This document shows, piece by piece, positions 1 to 8,739 of a stretch of 64,000 bases of DNA (the stretch's first letter is position 1; each line of letters begins with the position of its first letter). The stretch lies in assembly GCF_014208105.1 (NCBI RefSeq), contig NZ_JACHMQ010000001.1, forward strand, positions 4,960,001-5,024,000, in the 5' to 3' direction. The position numbers and the translations under genes are program-made. Source of the stretch: Actinomadura coerulea. GTDB taxonomy: Bacteria > Actinomycetota > Actinomycetes > Streptosporangiales > Streptosporangiaceae. A model generated the notes under the pieces. That model made no database searches. It worked only from the letters and a program-made list of their open reading frames with translations, and was not told the DNA's origin.

Positions 1-963
1 GCCGAGGACGACGCCGTCGAGGACCGCGCCGGGGCCGACCCGCGCGCCCCGGCTGAGGACCGAGTCGCGGACGGTGGCTCCCTCGGCGACGAACGAGTCC
101 TCCAGTAGGACGCTGCCGATCACGGTGGCGCCCGCCTCGACCACGGCGCCGCGCCCGACGGTGGTGCCGCCGCGCACGACCGCGCCCGGCGCGACCCGCG
201 CGCCCGCGAGGGCGAGGCGCTCACCCGGCTCGCCGGGCATGGCGGGCGAGGCCAGGGCGCCGAGGACGAGGTCGCGCGAGCCCTGGACGAAGGCCTCCGG
301 GGTGCCGACGTCCAGCCAGTAGCCCGACTCGACGTAGCCCATGACCACCGCCCCCGAGGAGATGAGCGACGGGAACGTCTCGCGCTCGACGGAGACCACC
401 TCGTGCTCGGGGATCGCGTCGATGGCCGACCGGCGGAAGACGTAGCAGCCCGCGTTGATCTGGTTCGTCACCGGATGGGGCGTCTTCTCCAGGAAGGCGG
501 TGACGCGGCCGTCGCCGGCGGTGGGGACGCAGCCGAACCGGGACGGGTCGTCGACCTCGGTCAGGTGGAGCGTCACCGATGCTGCGGCGGCCTCGTGCAG
601 CTTCACCTGGGCGCGGACGTCGTGGCCCGACAGGATGTCGCCGTTCAGGATCAGGACCGGGTCGTCCGGGCCGCAGGTGAGGGCGCGCGCGGCGTTGCGG
701 ATGGCGCCGCCGGTGCCGAGCGGCTCGTCCTCGCTGACGTAGGCGAGGTCGACGCCGTAGGCGCGGTCGCCGAAGGCGGCCTCGAACATCTCGGCGCGGT
801 AGGACGTGGCGAACACGATGCGCTCCACGCCCGAGGCGTGGGCGCGGGCCAGCTGGTGCGCGAGGAACGCCACCCCGGCGGTGGGGAGCAGGGGTTTCGG
901 GGTGGAGATCGTCAGGGGGCGCAGGCGGGTGCCTTGACCTCCGACCAGGAGGATCGCTTCCAC
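1..963 (-). CDS. manB: mannose-1-phosphate guanylyltransferase (NDP-sugar pyrophosphorylase), 3' end outside window
   Basis: Makes GDP-mannose from mannose-1-phosphate and GTP, the sugar donor for mannosyl glycans. The N-terminus carries the nucleotidyltransferase signature LVGGQGTRLRPLT followed by PKPLLP; LGTGGAIRN, LNGDILSG and the EKT segment follow, as in actinobacterial ManB proteins. The last part before the window edge changes to hexapeptide (left-handed beta-helix) repeats such as VGPGAVLDGVVLG, the usual C-terminal domain. The start is GTG at 963, preceded by GAGAAAGGA. The frame stays open to base 1, so the C-terminus is missing. A GT4 gene lies just upstream on the same strand. 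The family also contains glucose-1-phosphate enzymes; resemblance to M. tuberculosis ManB, from memory, favours mannose. Confidence 0.85.
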   Translation of the reverse strand, partial: MEAILLVGGQGTRLRPLTISTPKPLLPTAGVAFLAHQLARAHASGVERIVFATSYRAEMFEAAFGDRAYGVDLAYVSEDEPLGTGGAIRNAARALTCGPDDPVLILNGDILSGHDVRAQVKLHEAAAASVTLHLTEVDDPSRFGCVPTAGDGRVTAFLEKTPHPVTNQINAGCYVFRRSAIDAIPEHEVVSVERETFPSLISSGAVVMGYVESGYWLDVGTPEAFVQGSRDLVLGALASPAMPGEPGERLALAGARVAPGAVVRGGTTVGRGAVVEAGATVIGSVLLEDSFVAEGATVRDSVLSRGARVGPGAVLDGVVLG

Positions 964-997
964 TCGGTTCCTTTCTCCACGCGCGGTCGGAGAGAGC

Positions 998-2146
998 CTA
1001 GTGGGTGCGTGCGGCGGCGTACTGGTCCACGGCCCGCTGGTAGGAGGCCATGTGCCCCTCGGCCGACGCCGACCAGGAGAACCGCTCGGAGCGGGTGCGG
1101 GCGGCCTCGGCCAGCTCGGCGCGGCGGGACGGGTCGTCGATCAGGGAGGTCAGGGCGGCGCCGATGCCCTCCGGGTCGGGTTCGGTGTAGGCGACCGCGT
1201 CGCCGCCGACCTCGGGGAGGGGGCCGCGGTGGGTGGTCAGGACCGGCGCGCCGCAGGACATGGCCTCCAGGACGGGCAGCCCGAAGCCCTCGCCGCGGCT
1301 CGGGAGCGCGACGACCAGGGCGCCGCCGAAGAAGCCGGGCAGGGCCGACCAGGACAGGTAACCGGGGCGCAGCACGCGCAGCTCCAGCGGGACGGTGGCG
1401 AGGGCCGCGTCGACCTCGTCGTCCCAGCCGCCGCTGCCCGCGAGGACGAGCGCCGGGGCGTCCTCGCGGCCGGCGCACGCCCGCACCCAGCCGCGGATCA
1501 GGTTCGGGACGTTCTTGCGGGGCTCCAGCGCGCCCAGGTAGGCGACGTAGGGGCGGCCGTGCAGGCCGAGGCGGTCGGAGACGTGCTTCACCTCCGCCTC
1601 GGACGGGCGGTGGAAGACCTCGTGGTCGACGCCGTGGTAGGCGACGTCGATGTGGGACGGGTCGGCGCCGAGGATGCGGACCAGTTCGTCGCGCGTCGCG
1701 CGGGACGGGGCGATCAGCCGGGTCGCGCGGCGCGCGGCGGTGCGGGTCGCCGACTTGATGTAGGAGGTGCGCACCGGGTCGTGGGGCTCCGGCTCGGCGA
1801 ACAGGGTGACGTCGTGGATCGTCACCACGGTCGGGAGGCCCGCACTCACCGGCATCGTGTAGGTGGGCAGGTGGATGACCTCGGCGCCGACGCGCCGGGC
1901 CACGTGCGGCAGGCCGGACTGCTCCCAGGCCAGCCGGGTGGCGCGGTGCGAGAGCGTCGCGGGCCCGGCGACGACCTGCGCGCCGGGCACGAGGCCCTCA
2001 TAGCGTTCGGCGTCCGCACGCTGGCAGGCGACGGCGAGGTCGGCGCCCTGCCGGTGCAAGGCGCACAGCAGCCCGTCCACATACCGGCCGAGCCCGCCGC
2101 GGTCGGCAGGCACGGCGGTGGCGTCGAGCAGAATCCGAGGCGCCAC
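998..2146 (-). CDS. GT4-family glycosyltransferase (GT-B fold)
   Basis: Retaining sugar transferase, probably mannosyl or rhamnosyl, given the GDP-mannose gene directly downstream. The N-terminal domain begins PRILLDATAV and has the acceptor-side loop GGLGRYVDGLL. The C-terminal donor-binding domain has YLGALEPRKN and the E-x7-E type motif GEGFGLPVLEAMSCGAPV, typical of GT4. The chosen start is GTG at 2146, with GGGGAG about 6 bases upstream; an ATG at 2161 without a clear ribosome site would add five residues. It sits 34 bases upstream of manB and is probably cotranscribed with it. The sugar and acceptor cannot be told from sequence. Confidence 0.85.
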   Translation of the reverse strand: MAPRILLDATAVPADRGGLGRYVDGLLCALHRQGADLAVACQRADAERYEGLVPGAQVVAGPATLSHRATRLAWEQSGLPHVARRVGAEVIHLPTYTMPVSAGLPTVVTIHDVTLFAEPEPHDPVRTSYIKSATRTAARRATRLIAPSRATRDELVRILGADPSHIDVAYHGVDHEVFHRPSEAEVKHVSDRLGLHGRPYVAYLGALEPRKNVPNLIRGWVRACAGREDAPALVLAGSGGWDDEVDAALATVPLELRVLRPGYLSWSALPGFFGGALVVALPSRGEGFGLPVLEAMSCGAPVLTTHRGPLPEVGGDAVAYTEPDPEGIGAALTSLIDDPSRRAELAEAARTRSERFSWSASAEGHMASYQRAVDQYAAARTH

Positions 2147-2305
2147 GGTCCACTCCCCCATCCAGCGCGGTGACGTAGATCACTCTTTACTCTCCGAGCG
2201 TACGCCCGGAAGGCGCCAACTCGCCGGATCTCGTTCCACGCGATTCATCCGTGAGGGGCCCTCCCCACACGGCCACCTCTTACGCGCCCCGGATCCCGCG
2301 CGCCG

Positions 2306-3010
2306 TCATCTTTTCCGGGCCCGCACCAGGACGATGCTGCCGCGCTCGTTCGGCGCGGCGCGGTCGGCGAGGGCGACGAGCGGCGTCAGCGGCGCGGCCG
2401 CGTTGAAGCCGACCTTGCCGCCGTAGGTGGAAAGCGACAGGTAGAGGCGCTCGGTGGCGGCCGTGCGGAACTGGTAGCTGTGGCCGACGAGGTCGAGGCC
2501 GCGCTCGTCCATCAGCTTGCGCAGGCTGTCGTGGGTGTAGGTGTGCTGGACGTGGTACTTGGCCTTGTGCGCGTCGCGCAGTTTCGGCCAGGCGTCGGCG
2601 CGGCTCAGCACGTCGGCGGACATGAAGATCTCACCGCCGGGCTTGAGGACCCGCGCCATCTCGTCCAGCGACCTGCCGCCGTCGTCGAAGTGCTCGATCG
2701 CGCAGACCGACAGGACCGCGTCGAACGAGCCGTCGGCGAACGGCAGCCGCAGCGCGTCGCACTCGATCAGCGCCGGGGCGTGCGCGAGCGTCCGCCCGTA
2801 GACCATCTTGCCGCGGGCCAGGTCGATCGAGACGGCGTCGGCGCCGCGCCGGCGCGCGCGGCCGGCCCAGTAGCCGTCACCGCCCGCGACGTCGAGGACC
2901 CGCTTGCCGCGCAGGTCGCGCCCCATCCAGTCGAGCAGCGTCCCCGCCTCGCGGTACCGGCACACGTGCACCTGGTGTCCCATGAAGGCGACCACATCCG
3001 AAATCTTCAT
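2306..3010 (-). CDS. class I SAM-dependent methyltransferase
   Basis: A 234-residue Rossmann-fold methyltransferase of the Methyltransf_11/UbiE type. Motif I is VLDVAGGDGYWA near residue 40, the acidic post-motif is DAVSIDL, and the later motif DAVLSVCAIEHF is followed by ARVLKPGGEI, the classic arrangement. The substrate is unknown; its position among glycosyltransferases suggests a sugar or polyprenyl-linked glycan, and actinomycete walls are known to contain O-methylated sugars. The start ATG at 3010 follows GGGGAG closely. It is divergent from the membrane protein at 3071, with only 60 bases between them. Confidence 0.8.
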   Translation of the reverse strand: MKISDVVAFMGHQVHVCRYREAGTLLDWMGRDLRGKRVLDVAGGDGYWAGRARRRGADAVSIDLARGKMVYGRTLAHAPALIECDALRLPFADGSFDAVLSVCAIEHFDDGGRSLDEMARVLKPGGEIFMSADVLSRADAWPKLRDAHKAKYHVQHTYTHDSLRKLMDERGLDLVGHSYQFRTAATERLYLSLSTYGGKVGFNAAAPLTPLVALADRAAPNERGSIVLVRARKR

Positions 3011-3058
3011 CGCTCCCCAACTCTAGGCGGAGCGGGCGGCCGCGAGGTCACGTTCGCC

Positions 3059-3064
3059 TACGCT
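3059..3064 (+). promoter_or_regulatory. -10 element TACGCT of a probably leaderless promoter
   Basis: TACGCT lies exactly 6 bases before the GTG start at 3071, so transcription would begin at or next to the start codon. No Shine-Dalgarno sequence is visible in front of this GTG, which agrees with a leaderless mRNA. No convincing -35 hexamer is visible. Confidence 0.45.
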
Positions 3065-3070
3065 GGGCGC

Positions 3071-4063
3071 GTGAAGATGAAGGTCGTCGCCGTCCGGGGC
3101 CTGCGCGTGCTCCTGGTCCTGCTCGCGCTCGCGTTCTGCGGCTACAGCGTGGCGTCCCAGTGGGACGCCGCGGTGGACGCGTTCCGGCAGATGTCGTGGG
3201 CGACGCTCGCCGGGGCGCTCGCCGCGGGTCTGGCGGGGCTCTTCGCCTGGATGCTCGGCTGGCGGGAGTTCCTCGCCGGGCTCGGGTCGCCGCTGCCGGT
3301 GCGGGCCGTCTTCCGGATCTCGGGGATCAGCCAGCTCGGCAAGTACGTCCCGGGCAAGGTGTGGGCGCTGGTCACGCAGATCGAGATGACGCGCGAGCAC
3401 AAGGTGCCGCCCGAGCGCAGCTTCGGCTCGACGATGCTGGCGGTCGCGACGTCCACCTCGTGCGGGCTCGCGGTCGCGGCGGTGACGCTTCCGCTGACGT
3501 CCGCGGCGGCGCGCCGTGAGTACTGGTGGCTGTTCCTGCTGGCGCCCGTCCTGCTGGCGATGCTGCACCCGAAGATCGTGAGCTGGGCGCTCGGCGTGAT
3601 GCTCAGGCTCGTGCGGCGGCCGCCGCTGGAGCACCCGGTCAGCGTGGGAGCGACGCTCAGAGCCGTCGGGTGGACGGTCCTCGGCTGGGCCCTGTTCGGC
3701 GTGCACACCTGGCTGCTGTGCGCGGCCGTGGGCGGCGACGGCAAGGGGCTGCCCTTCCTCGCGACCGGGGCGTACGCGCTGGCGTTCGTGGCCGGCTTCC
3801 TCGTCTTCATCGCGCCGGGCGGCATCGGGGCCCGGGAGGCGGCGCTGACGGTCGTGCTGACGCCGGTCCTCCCGGCGGGCGCGCCGGTCGTGGTGGCGAT
3901 CGCGTCCCGGGTGCTGCTGACCGCCGCCGACCTGCTGATCGCGGGCGCGGCGTTCCTGCTGGGCAGGACGGCCCCGGCCACCGGGAATGAACCGCGGTCC
4001 GAGCAGCTTGTGACGGGTACGCAGCCCACACCGGATGCGCAGCCTACGAAGGAGGGACCGTGA
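3071..4063 (+). CDS. lysylphosphatidylglycerol synthase TM-domain family protein (UPF0104/AglD-like)
   Basis: A polytopic membrane protein of about 330 residues with roughly eight hydrophobic segments. It matches the flippase-like family seen in MprF N-termini and in stand-alone glycan-locus proteins. Typical features are SQLGKYVPGKVWALV near residue 95, the small-residue helix GFLVFIAPGGIGAREAALTVVL near residue 255, and a final helix rich in Ala and Leu. There is no synthase (GNAT) domain, so it is not a full aminoacyl-lipid synthase; moving a lipid-linked intermediate across the membrane is the likelier role. The start GTG at 3071 was chosen from the -10 position; ATG at 3077 is an alternative. 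Its stop overlaps the thioredoxin start (GTGA). Confidence 0.75.
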   Translation: MKMKVVAVRGLRVLLVLLALAFCGYSVASQWDAAVDAFRQMSWATLAGALAAGLAGLFAWMLGWREFLAGLGSPLPVRAVFRISGISQLGKYVPGKVWALVTQIEMTREHKVPPERSFGSTMLAVATSTSCGLAVAAVTLPLTSAAARREYWWLFLLAPVLLAMLHPKIVSWALGVMLRLVRRPPLEHPVSVGATLRAVGWTVLGWALFGVHTWLLCAAVGGDGKGLPFLATGAYALAFVAGFLVFIAPGGIGAREAALTVVLTPVLPAGAPVVVAIASRVLLTAADLLIAGAAFLLGRTAPATGNEPRSEQLVTGTQPTPDAQPTKEGP

Positions 4064-4383
4064 CGGCCCCCATCACCGTGACCGACGCGACGTTCGCGGA
4101 CGAGGTCCTGAGCAGTGACACCCCCGTGCTGGTCGACTTCTGGGCCGACTGGTGCGGGCCGTGCCGCATGATCGCTCCCGTGCTGGAGCAGATCGCCGCC
4201 GAGCAGGACGGCAAGATCAAGATCGCGAAGATGGACTACGACGCGAACCCGCAGACGCCGGGCAAGTACGGCGTGATGGGGCTGCCGACCCTGCTGCTCC
4301 TCAAGAACGGCGAGGTCGTGGAGCAGATCGTCGGCGCCAAGCCGAAGCGCGCCCTGATGAAGGTCATCGAACCGCACCTGTGA
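4060..4383 (+). CDS. trxA: thioredoxin
   Basis: A 107-residue cytosolic thiol-disulfide oxidoreductase of standard size. The active site is WADWCGPC, with the two cysteines near residues 32 and 35, and the cis-proline segment GLPTLLLLKNGEVV is intact. It starts at GTG 4060, overlapping the previous stop by four bases, with an excellent ribosome site AAGGAGGG, so it is translationally coupled to the membrane protein. Its last 20 bases overlap the 3' end of the convergent glycosyltransferase gene. Which reductase feeds it is not visible here. Confidence 0.95.
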   Translation: MTAPITVTDATFADEVLSSDTPVLVDFWADWCGPCRMIAPVLEQIAAEQDGKIKIAKMDYDANPQTPGKYGVMGLPTLLLLKNGEVVEQIVGAKPKRALMKVIEPHL

Positions 4384-5446
4384 GCGCGTCGATATAGACG
4401 GCCCACAGCGGGCCGTGGTCGACCGGGCGGACGCCGGAGCGGAGACGCTCCGGCTCCCCCGGCTCGTAGAAGCGGCGGAGGGCGCCGGCGAGCGCGGGCA
4501 CGTCGTCAGGCGCGCAGACAAGGCCGTCCACGCCGTCGCGGATCTGCCCGGCGAACCCGCCCACATCGGTGGCGATCACCGGCAGGCCGTACTCGTGGGC
4601 CATCCAGACGTTCTGTGACGCGGTCGCCGTCCGGTACGGCAGGACGAGCGCGTCGGCGGCGGCGAAGAGTCCCGAAACGTCGGCGGCCGGGACGTACCCG
4701 GGCCGCAGCTCCACCCTGGACGTCAGGTCCAGCGTGCGGACCAGCTCGCGGGTCTCGTCCAGACCGCCCCAGAACTCGCCCGCGACGGTCAGCGCCACGT
4801 CGTCCGGGCCTTCGGCGAGAGCGCGCAGCAGGACGTCCAGTCCCTTGTACGGGCGGACGATCCCGAAGAACAGCAGCCGCCGGCGCACCTTCCCGTCGCC
4901 GGGCGCGGCGGCGCCGGCCGCGGGCAGGTGCGCGGCCATCTCCGCGACCCGCACGGGCCGCCGGGTGAGGCCCCGGGCGACGTCGGCCTGCGCCTCGGTG
5001 TGCACGAGCACGCCGTCGACCTTGCGCAGCAGGCGCCTCATCAGGGGCTCGTCGTAGGGCTTGCGCTCGTGCGGCAGGACGTTGTGGCACAGCGCCACCA
5101 CCGGGGTCCGGCCCCGGAGCCCGGCGAGGATCCCCAGGTAGGACGGCACCTGGACGGTGCTCAGCACGACCAGGACGACCAGGTCGCACGAGCCCAGCGC
5201 GCGGCCGGTGCGCCACCAGCCGTCCGGGCGGCGCCAGTCGAGCCGGCGCCGGGTGCCGGGGAACGGCTCCCCCTCCGGCTCGGAGATCGTCTGCTGGCCG
5301 GGGTAGAGGAACGAGGGGTACTGGGCCCGCCACGACTCGATGACGACGTCGTGGCCCGCCGCCGCCAGCCGGTGCGCCAGCTCGGTGGTGTGCCGGGCGC
5401 CGCCGCCCTTGTAAGGGAACGCGGGCCCGACGATCGCGACGCGCAT
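4364..5446 (-). CDS. GT4-family glycosyltransferase
   Basis: A 360-residue GT-B glycosyltransferase. The N-terminus MRVAIVGPAFPYKGGGARHT has the glycine-rich acceptor loop with the usual His. The C-terminal half has FFGIVRPYKGLDVLLRA, ELRPGYVP and VLPYRTATASQNVWMAHEYGLPVI; the canonical E-x7-E is only partly kept. It lies 4 bases downstream of the GT2 gene at 5451-6467 and is surely cotranscribed with it, so the two probably act in the same glycan or glycolipid. Its 3' end overlaps the thioredoxin gene on the other strand by 20 bases. Donor and acceptor are unknown. Confidence 0.85.
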   Translation of the reverse strand: MRVAIVGPAFPYKGGGARHTTELAHRLAAAGHDVVIESWRAQYPSFLYPGQQTISEPEGEPFPGTRRRLDWRRPDGWWRTGRALGSCDLVVLVVLSTVQVPSYLGILAGLRGRTPVVALCHNVLPHERKPYDEPLMRRLLRKVDGVLVHTEAQADVARGLTRRPVRVAEMAAHLPAAGAAAPGDGKVRRRLLFFGIVRPYKGLDVLLRALAEGPDDVALTVAGEFWGGLDETRELVRTLDLTSRVELRPGYVPAADVSGLFAAADALVLPYRTATASQNVWMAHEYGLPVIATDVGGFAGQIRDGVDGLVCAPDDVPALAGALRRFYEPGEPERLRSGVRPVDHGPLWAVYIDALTGAVR

Positions 5447-5450
5447 GCCG

Positions 5451-6467
5451 CTAGACGTCCCCGCGCGAGCGGACGATCAGGTCGGCCAGCAGCGCCAGCG
5501 ACGCGATGATCAACCCCGTCACGAAGATCATGATGGTGTTGTTGGCGAAGTAGCCGAAGTGCACCACCATGTCGAACACGCCCTTGAGCAGGCCGATCAC
5601 GATCAGCCACAGCGCGGGCGGCATCAGCACCTTGAGCGGGTTGAAGTACATCACCATCCGCAGCACCTGCAGGATGTAGCGGTAGGCGTCCTTGGTGAAG
5701 TGGAACTTCGACTTGCCGGCCCGCTTGGCGTAGTCGATCGGCACGTACCGCACCGGGTGCTGGTTCGACAGGAACGCGATGGTGATCGTCGTGACGCAGG
5801 AGAACCCGGGCGGCAGCAGCCGCAGGTACGGCAGCGAGACCTCGCGGCGGAACGCGCGCAGCCCCGAGTTCAGGTCGGGGATCCTGGTGTTGGTGAGGCG
5901 CTCGGCGACCTTGCGGATGAACCACTTGGCGGGCACCCGCAGCGCCTTGTGCGTCCCCTCCTCGGTGGTGCGCGCCCCGACGACCTGGTCGACCGCCGGG
6001 TCGGAGTCGAGGAGCTCGACGAGCTCGGGGATCCGGTCGTTCGGGTAGGACATGTCGGCGTCGGTCCACACGACGATGTCGCCGCGGGCCTGCTGGGAGC
6101 CGATGCGCCGGACGGTGCCCGACCCGCTGTTGTGCTGGAACGCCATGATGCGCATGTTCGGGAAGCGGGGGGCCGCCTCCTCCAGCCGGGCGAGCGTCGC
6201 GTCCGTCGAGCAGTCGTCGACGGCCAGCAGCTCGTAGGTCTTGCCGCTGGCGTCCATCGCCGCGCAGATGCGCTCGACCTCCTCGATCACGTGGTCCTGC
6301 TCGTTGTAGCAGGGCAGCACGATCGTGACGTGGACGGCGTCGGACGCGGCCGGCGCACCGGGCGCGGGCGCCGGTCCGGGCGCGGGCACGGCCTCGGACG
6401 CGGGCTCGGACGCGGGCTCCACATCGGCGGGCGGCTGGGGCTTCGGCTCGACAGACTGGGTGCTCAC
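5451..6467 (-). CDS. GT2 polyprenyl-phosphate sugar synthase-like glycosyltransferase
   Basis: Resembles dolichyl/undecaprenyl-phosphate hexose synthases (DPM1/GtrB type), which load a sugar onto a lipid phosphate for later use outside the cell. After a Pro/Ala-rich N-terminal tail of about 45 residues come VTIVLPCYNEQDHV, the DDCSTDAT loop and the metal motif TDADMSYPND. Two C-terminal membrane helices (around residues 255-275 and 300-325) anchor it. Nearby GT-C proteins (6508 and 19325) are the kind of enzyme that uses such lipid-linked sugars. It heads a two-gene operon with the GT4 downstream. Confidence 0.8.
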   Translation of the reverse strand: MSTQSVEPKPQPPADVEPASEPASEAVPAPGPAPAPGAPAASDAVHVTIVLPCYNEQDHVIEEVERICAAMDASGKTYELLAVDDCSTDATLARLEEAAPRFPNMRIMAFQHNSGSGTVRRIGSQQARGDIVVWTDADMSYPNDRIPELVELLDSDPAVDQVVGARTTEEGTHKALRVPAKWFIRKVAERLTNTRIPDLNSGLRAFRREVSLPYLRLLPPGFSCVTTITIAFLSNQHPVRYVPIDYAKRAGKSKFHFTKDAYRYILQVLRMVMYFNPLKVLMPPALWLIVIGLLKGVFDMVVHFGYFANNTIMIFVTGLIIASLALLADLIVRSRGDV

Positions 6468-6507
6468 GCAGCGCGAGGATACTCGCCCCCGCGCACATCG
6501 GCGGCCA

Positions 6508-8574
6508 CTACGGCCGCGCGGGCTCGGTCGTCCACACGTCCATGGTCAGCCCCCAGGTGCCGCCGGGGGGCCCGGTGAGCGTGCGCCCGTCCTGCCGCGT
6601 CACCAGGTGCAGCACCCGCCGCGGCGTCCCGTAGGGGGCGACCTGCTCGGGCCTCGCCGCCATGATCACCGGGCGGCGGCCGGCCCGCCGCGCCCCGGCG
6701 GCGACGCGCCGCACGTCCTCGGGCGACGCGGAGCCGGTCGTGCGCGCGGCCGGCCGCCCGCACTCGCCGCGGACGACCTGGAGGAACCGGTCGGCGGTGG
6801 CCTGCTCGACCACCACGACCGAGGCGCGCGCGGGCAGCGACCGGCACATCCCCTCCACGGCGGCGACCTCGCCCTGCTCCGTGCGGGTCACCAGGTAGCC
6901 GCCGGACGTCAGCACGATCGGCACCAGCATGAGCGCGACGCCGGCGACCGCGCCCGCCCGCACCACCTTCGGCCCGTAGCCGAGCCGCCGGACGCGCCTG
7001 ACCGTCCACGCGGACGCGAACACCGTGAACAGCAGCAGGCCGGGGATGACGAGGCCGATCAGCCGGCGGGACGCCCACGGGTGGTCGGGCGTGATCCCGG
7101 GGCGGACCAGCACCTGCGCGGTCGTCCAGACGACCATCGCGTAGGGCAGCAGCCATTCCGGGGACTGCCCGCGCAGCAGCCGCCGCACCAGCAGCGCCGC
7201 GCCGAACGCGGCGAACAGCAGCGCGGGGACGCCGACGTACCAGAGGACCCAGTACAGCGACAGCTCGGAGTACTGCCGGGTGCCGTCGACCGGGAGGCCC
7301 TGGATCTTCTGGATCATCTCGATGAACCGGACGTTCATCGCGTCGTCGCCGGTCGCGGGCGGGCGGCGGACGGTCTGCGCCAGTGGCCGGAGCGCGAAGC
7401 CCGCCATGACCAGCACGGTGAGGACGGCGGCGGCGCCCGGAAGGCGGCCGCGCGCGACCGCCGCGCCGGCGCGGCGCAGCCGGGTCCCCGTCCGGTCCCG
7501 GCGCAGCGCCACCACCAGGATGACGGTCGCGGCCAGCACGGCCGCGGAGATGGCCGCCAGCGGAACGAGCGACGCCCGGAGATAGGACAGGTAGGGCCGG
7601 GACATCGTGAGGCCCTCGGCCAGGCCGGCGCCCGCGCCGAGCAGCAGGCCGCCGGCCGCCCAGTAGCCGGCCGCCCGCCTGCGCGCGATGAGAAGCCCCG
7701 CGAACACCGCCACCGGCAGGACGTCCCGCAGGCCGTCGATGCGGACGAGCACGATCAGCCCGAGCGCGGCCCCGGCGAGGAGCGCCTTGGCACCGGCGAC
7801 CCGTCCGTCACCGGGCTCCCGGCGGGCGTCGTACATGAGCGACAGGCCGCCCAGCAGCAGGACGATGGCGGGCAGCTCGCTGAAGGTGTTGCGGGAGACG
7901 TAGAGCATCGGCAGCGTCAGCGCGAGCAGCAGCGCCCCGGCGGGGGCCCAGCGGGGGCCGACGAGGCGCGCGACGAGCCCGGCGAACGACAGCACGCAGC
8001 ACGCGCCGAGAAGCGGCGCCGTCAGCACCATCCCGTGGGCGCCGCCGACCCATCCGGCCGGCGCCAGCACCAGCGGCCACCCCGCCATGAACTGCGGGAC
8101 GACGGCGCCGCCGTCCTGGTAGAAGGCGGGGCTCGCGAAGGCCAGGGCCGCGTCGGGGCCGCCGAACGCCCGCTCCGACAGCGGGATCGGCAGCGATCCG
8201 TGCTTCGCCAGCCACGTCGCGAACTGGACGTAGGACGCGGGGTCGCGGCGGACGACGATCTGCTCGGCGCACATGACGACCTGGAGCACCAGGAACGCGG
8301 CCGTGACGGCGAACACCGACCACACCGGCCAGTGCCGCGCCGCGTCCGGGCCGCCCGGGGCCTTCGCGCTCTTCGGGAGCCCGCCGGGAGCGGCCTCCGC
8401 CCGTGTCCGCAGGCCGAGCCACAGCACCAGGGCCGCGACCGGCACGAACAGCGCCACCGCCGGGGCCGGGCGGAAGAGGCCCGCCATCAGCAGCGGCAGC
8501 GACACCGCCAGCCACGCGACGAGGACCAGGGCCGGGGCCGCGGTCGCCCGGACGAGCACCCGGCCGGCATCCAT
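6508..8574 (-). CDS. large GT-C-like polytopic membrane protein (GT39/ArnT-type)
   Basis: About 688 residues with 12 or more hydrophobic helices and a soluble C-terminal domain of about 130 residues, the layout of GT-C transferases that use polyprenyl-phosphate sugars on the outer face of the membrane. An acidic residue in the first extracytoplasmic loop (RRDPASYVQFATWLAKHG) matches the position where GT-C proteins keep a catalytic Asp. The start ATG at 8574 has GAAGGA upstream; the frame is open further upstream but that part is Gly/Arg-rich and overlaps the divergent promoter. The family assignment is by architecture, not by a unique motif. Confidence 0.65.
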   Translation of the reverse strand: MDAGRVLVRATAAPALVLVAWLAVSLPLLMAGLFRPAPAVALFVPVAALVLWLGLRTRAEAAPGGLPKSAKAPGGPDAARHWPVWSVFAVTAAFLVLQVVMCAEQIVVRRDPASYVQFATWLAKHGSLPIPLSERAFGGPDAALAFASPAFYQDGGAVVPQFMAGWPLVLAPAGWVGGAHGMVLTAPLLGACCVLSFAGLVARLVGPRWAPAGALLLALTLPMLYVSRNTFSELPAIVLLLGGLSLMYDARREPGDGRVAGAKALLAGAALGLIVLVRIDGLRDVLPVAVFAGLLIARRRAAGYWAAGGLLLGAGAGLAEGLTMSRPYLSYLRASLVPLAAISAAVLAATVILVVALRRDRTGTRLRRAGAAVARGRLPGAAAVLTVLVMAGFALRPLAQTVRRPPATGDDAMNVRFIEMIQKIQGLPVDGTRQYSELSLYWVLWYVGVPALLFAAFGAALLVRRLLRGQSPEWLLPYAMVVWTTAQVLVRPGITPDHPWASRRLIGLVIPGLLLFTVFASAWTVRRVRRLGYGPKVVRAGAVAGVALMLVPIVLTSGGYLVTRTEQGEVAAVEGMCRSLPARASVVVVEQATADRFLQVVRGECGRPAARTTGSASPEDVRRVAAGARRAGRRPVIMAARPEQVAPYGTPRRVLHLVTRQDGRTLTGPPGGTWGLTMDVWTTEPARP

Positions 8575-8727
8575 GGTTCCTTCGCGGCGCCCGCCGTCGC
8601 GCCCGCCGCCGGGTCCGCCGTCGGGGCGCCCGCCCGTGCGCCGCCCGCCCGCCACTGTTCCGTCCTTCACGCGTGCGGAGCGTAGCGGCAACGGCGCGAT
8701 GGCGGCGCCAGGGAGATCACGCGGGCA

Positions 8728-8733
8728 TACGCT
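8728..8733 (+). promoter_or_regulatory. -10 element TACGCT of a probably leaderless promoter
   Basis: TACGCT ends 6 bases before the ATG at 8740 and no Shine-Dalgarno sequence is present, so the mRNA probably begins at the start codon. It lies in the 165-base divergent region shared with the GT-C gene. Confidence 0.45.
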
Positions 8734-8739
8734 CGGACC

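Noticed and set aside
6325..8685. Long plus-strand open frame opposite the GT-C membrane protein gene
   Set aside because: Translation is Arg/Gln/Asp-rich without motifs, while the minus strand gives a regular membrane protein with a good start.
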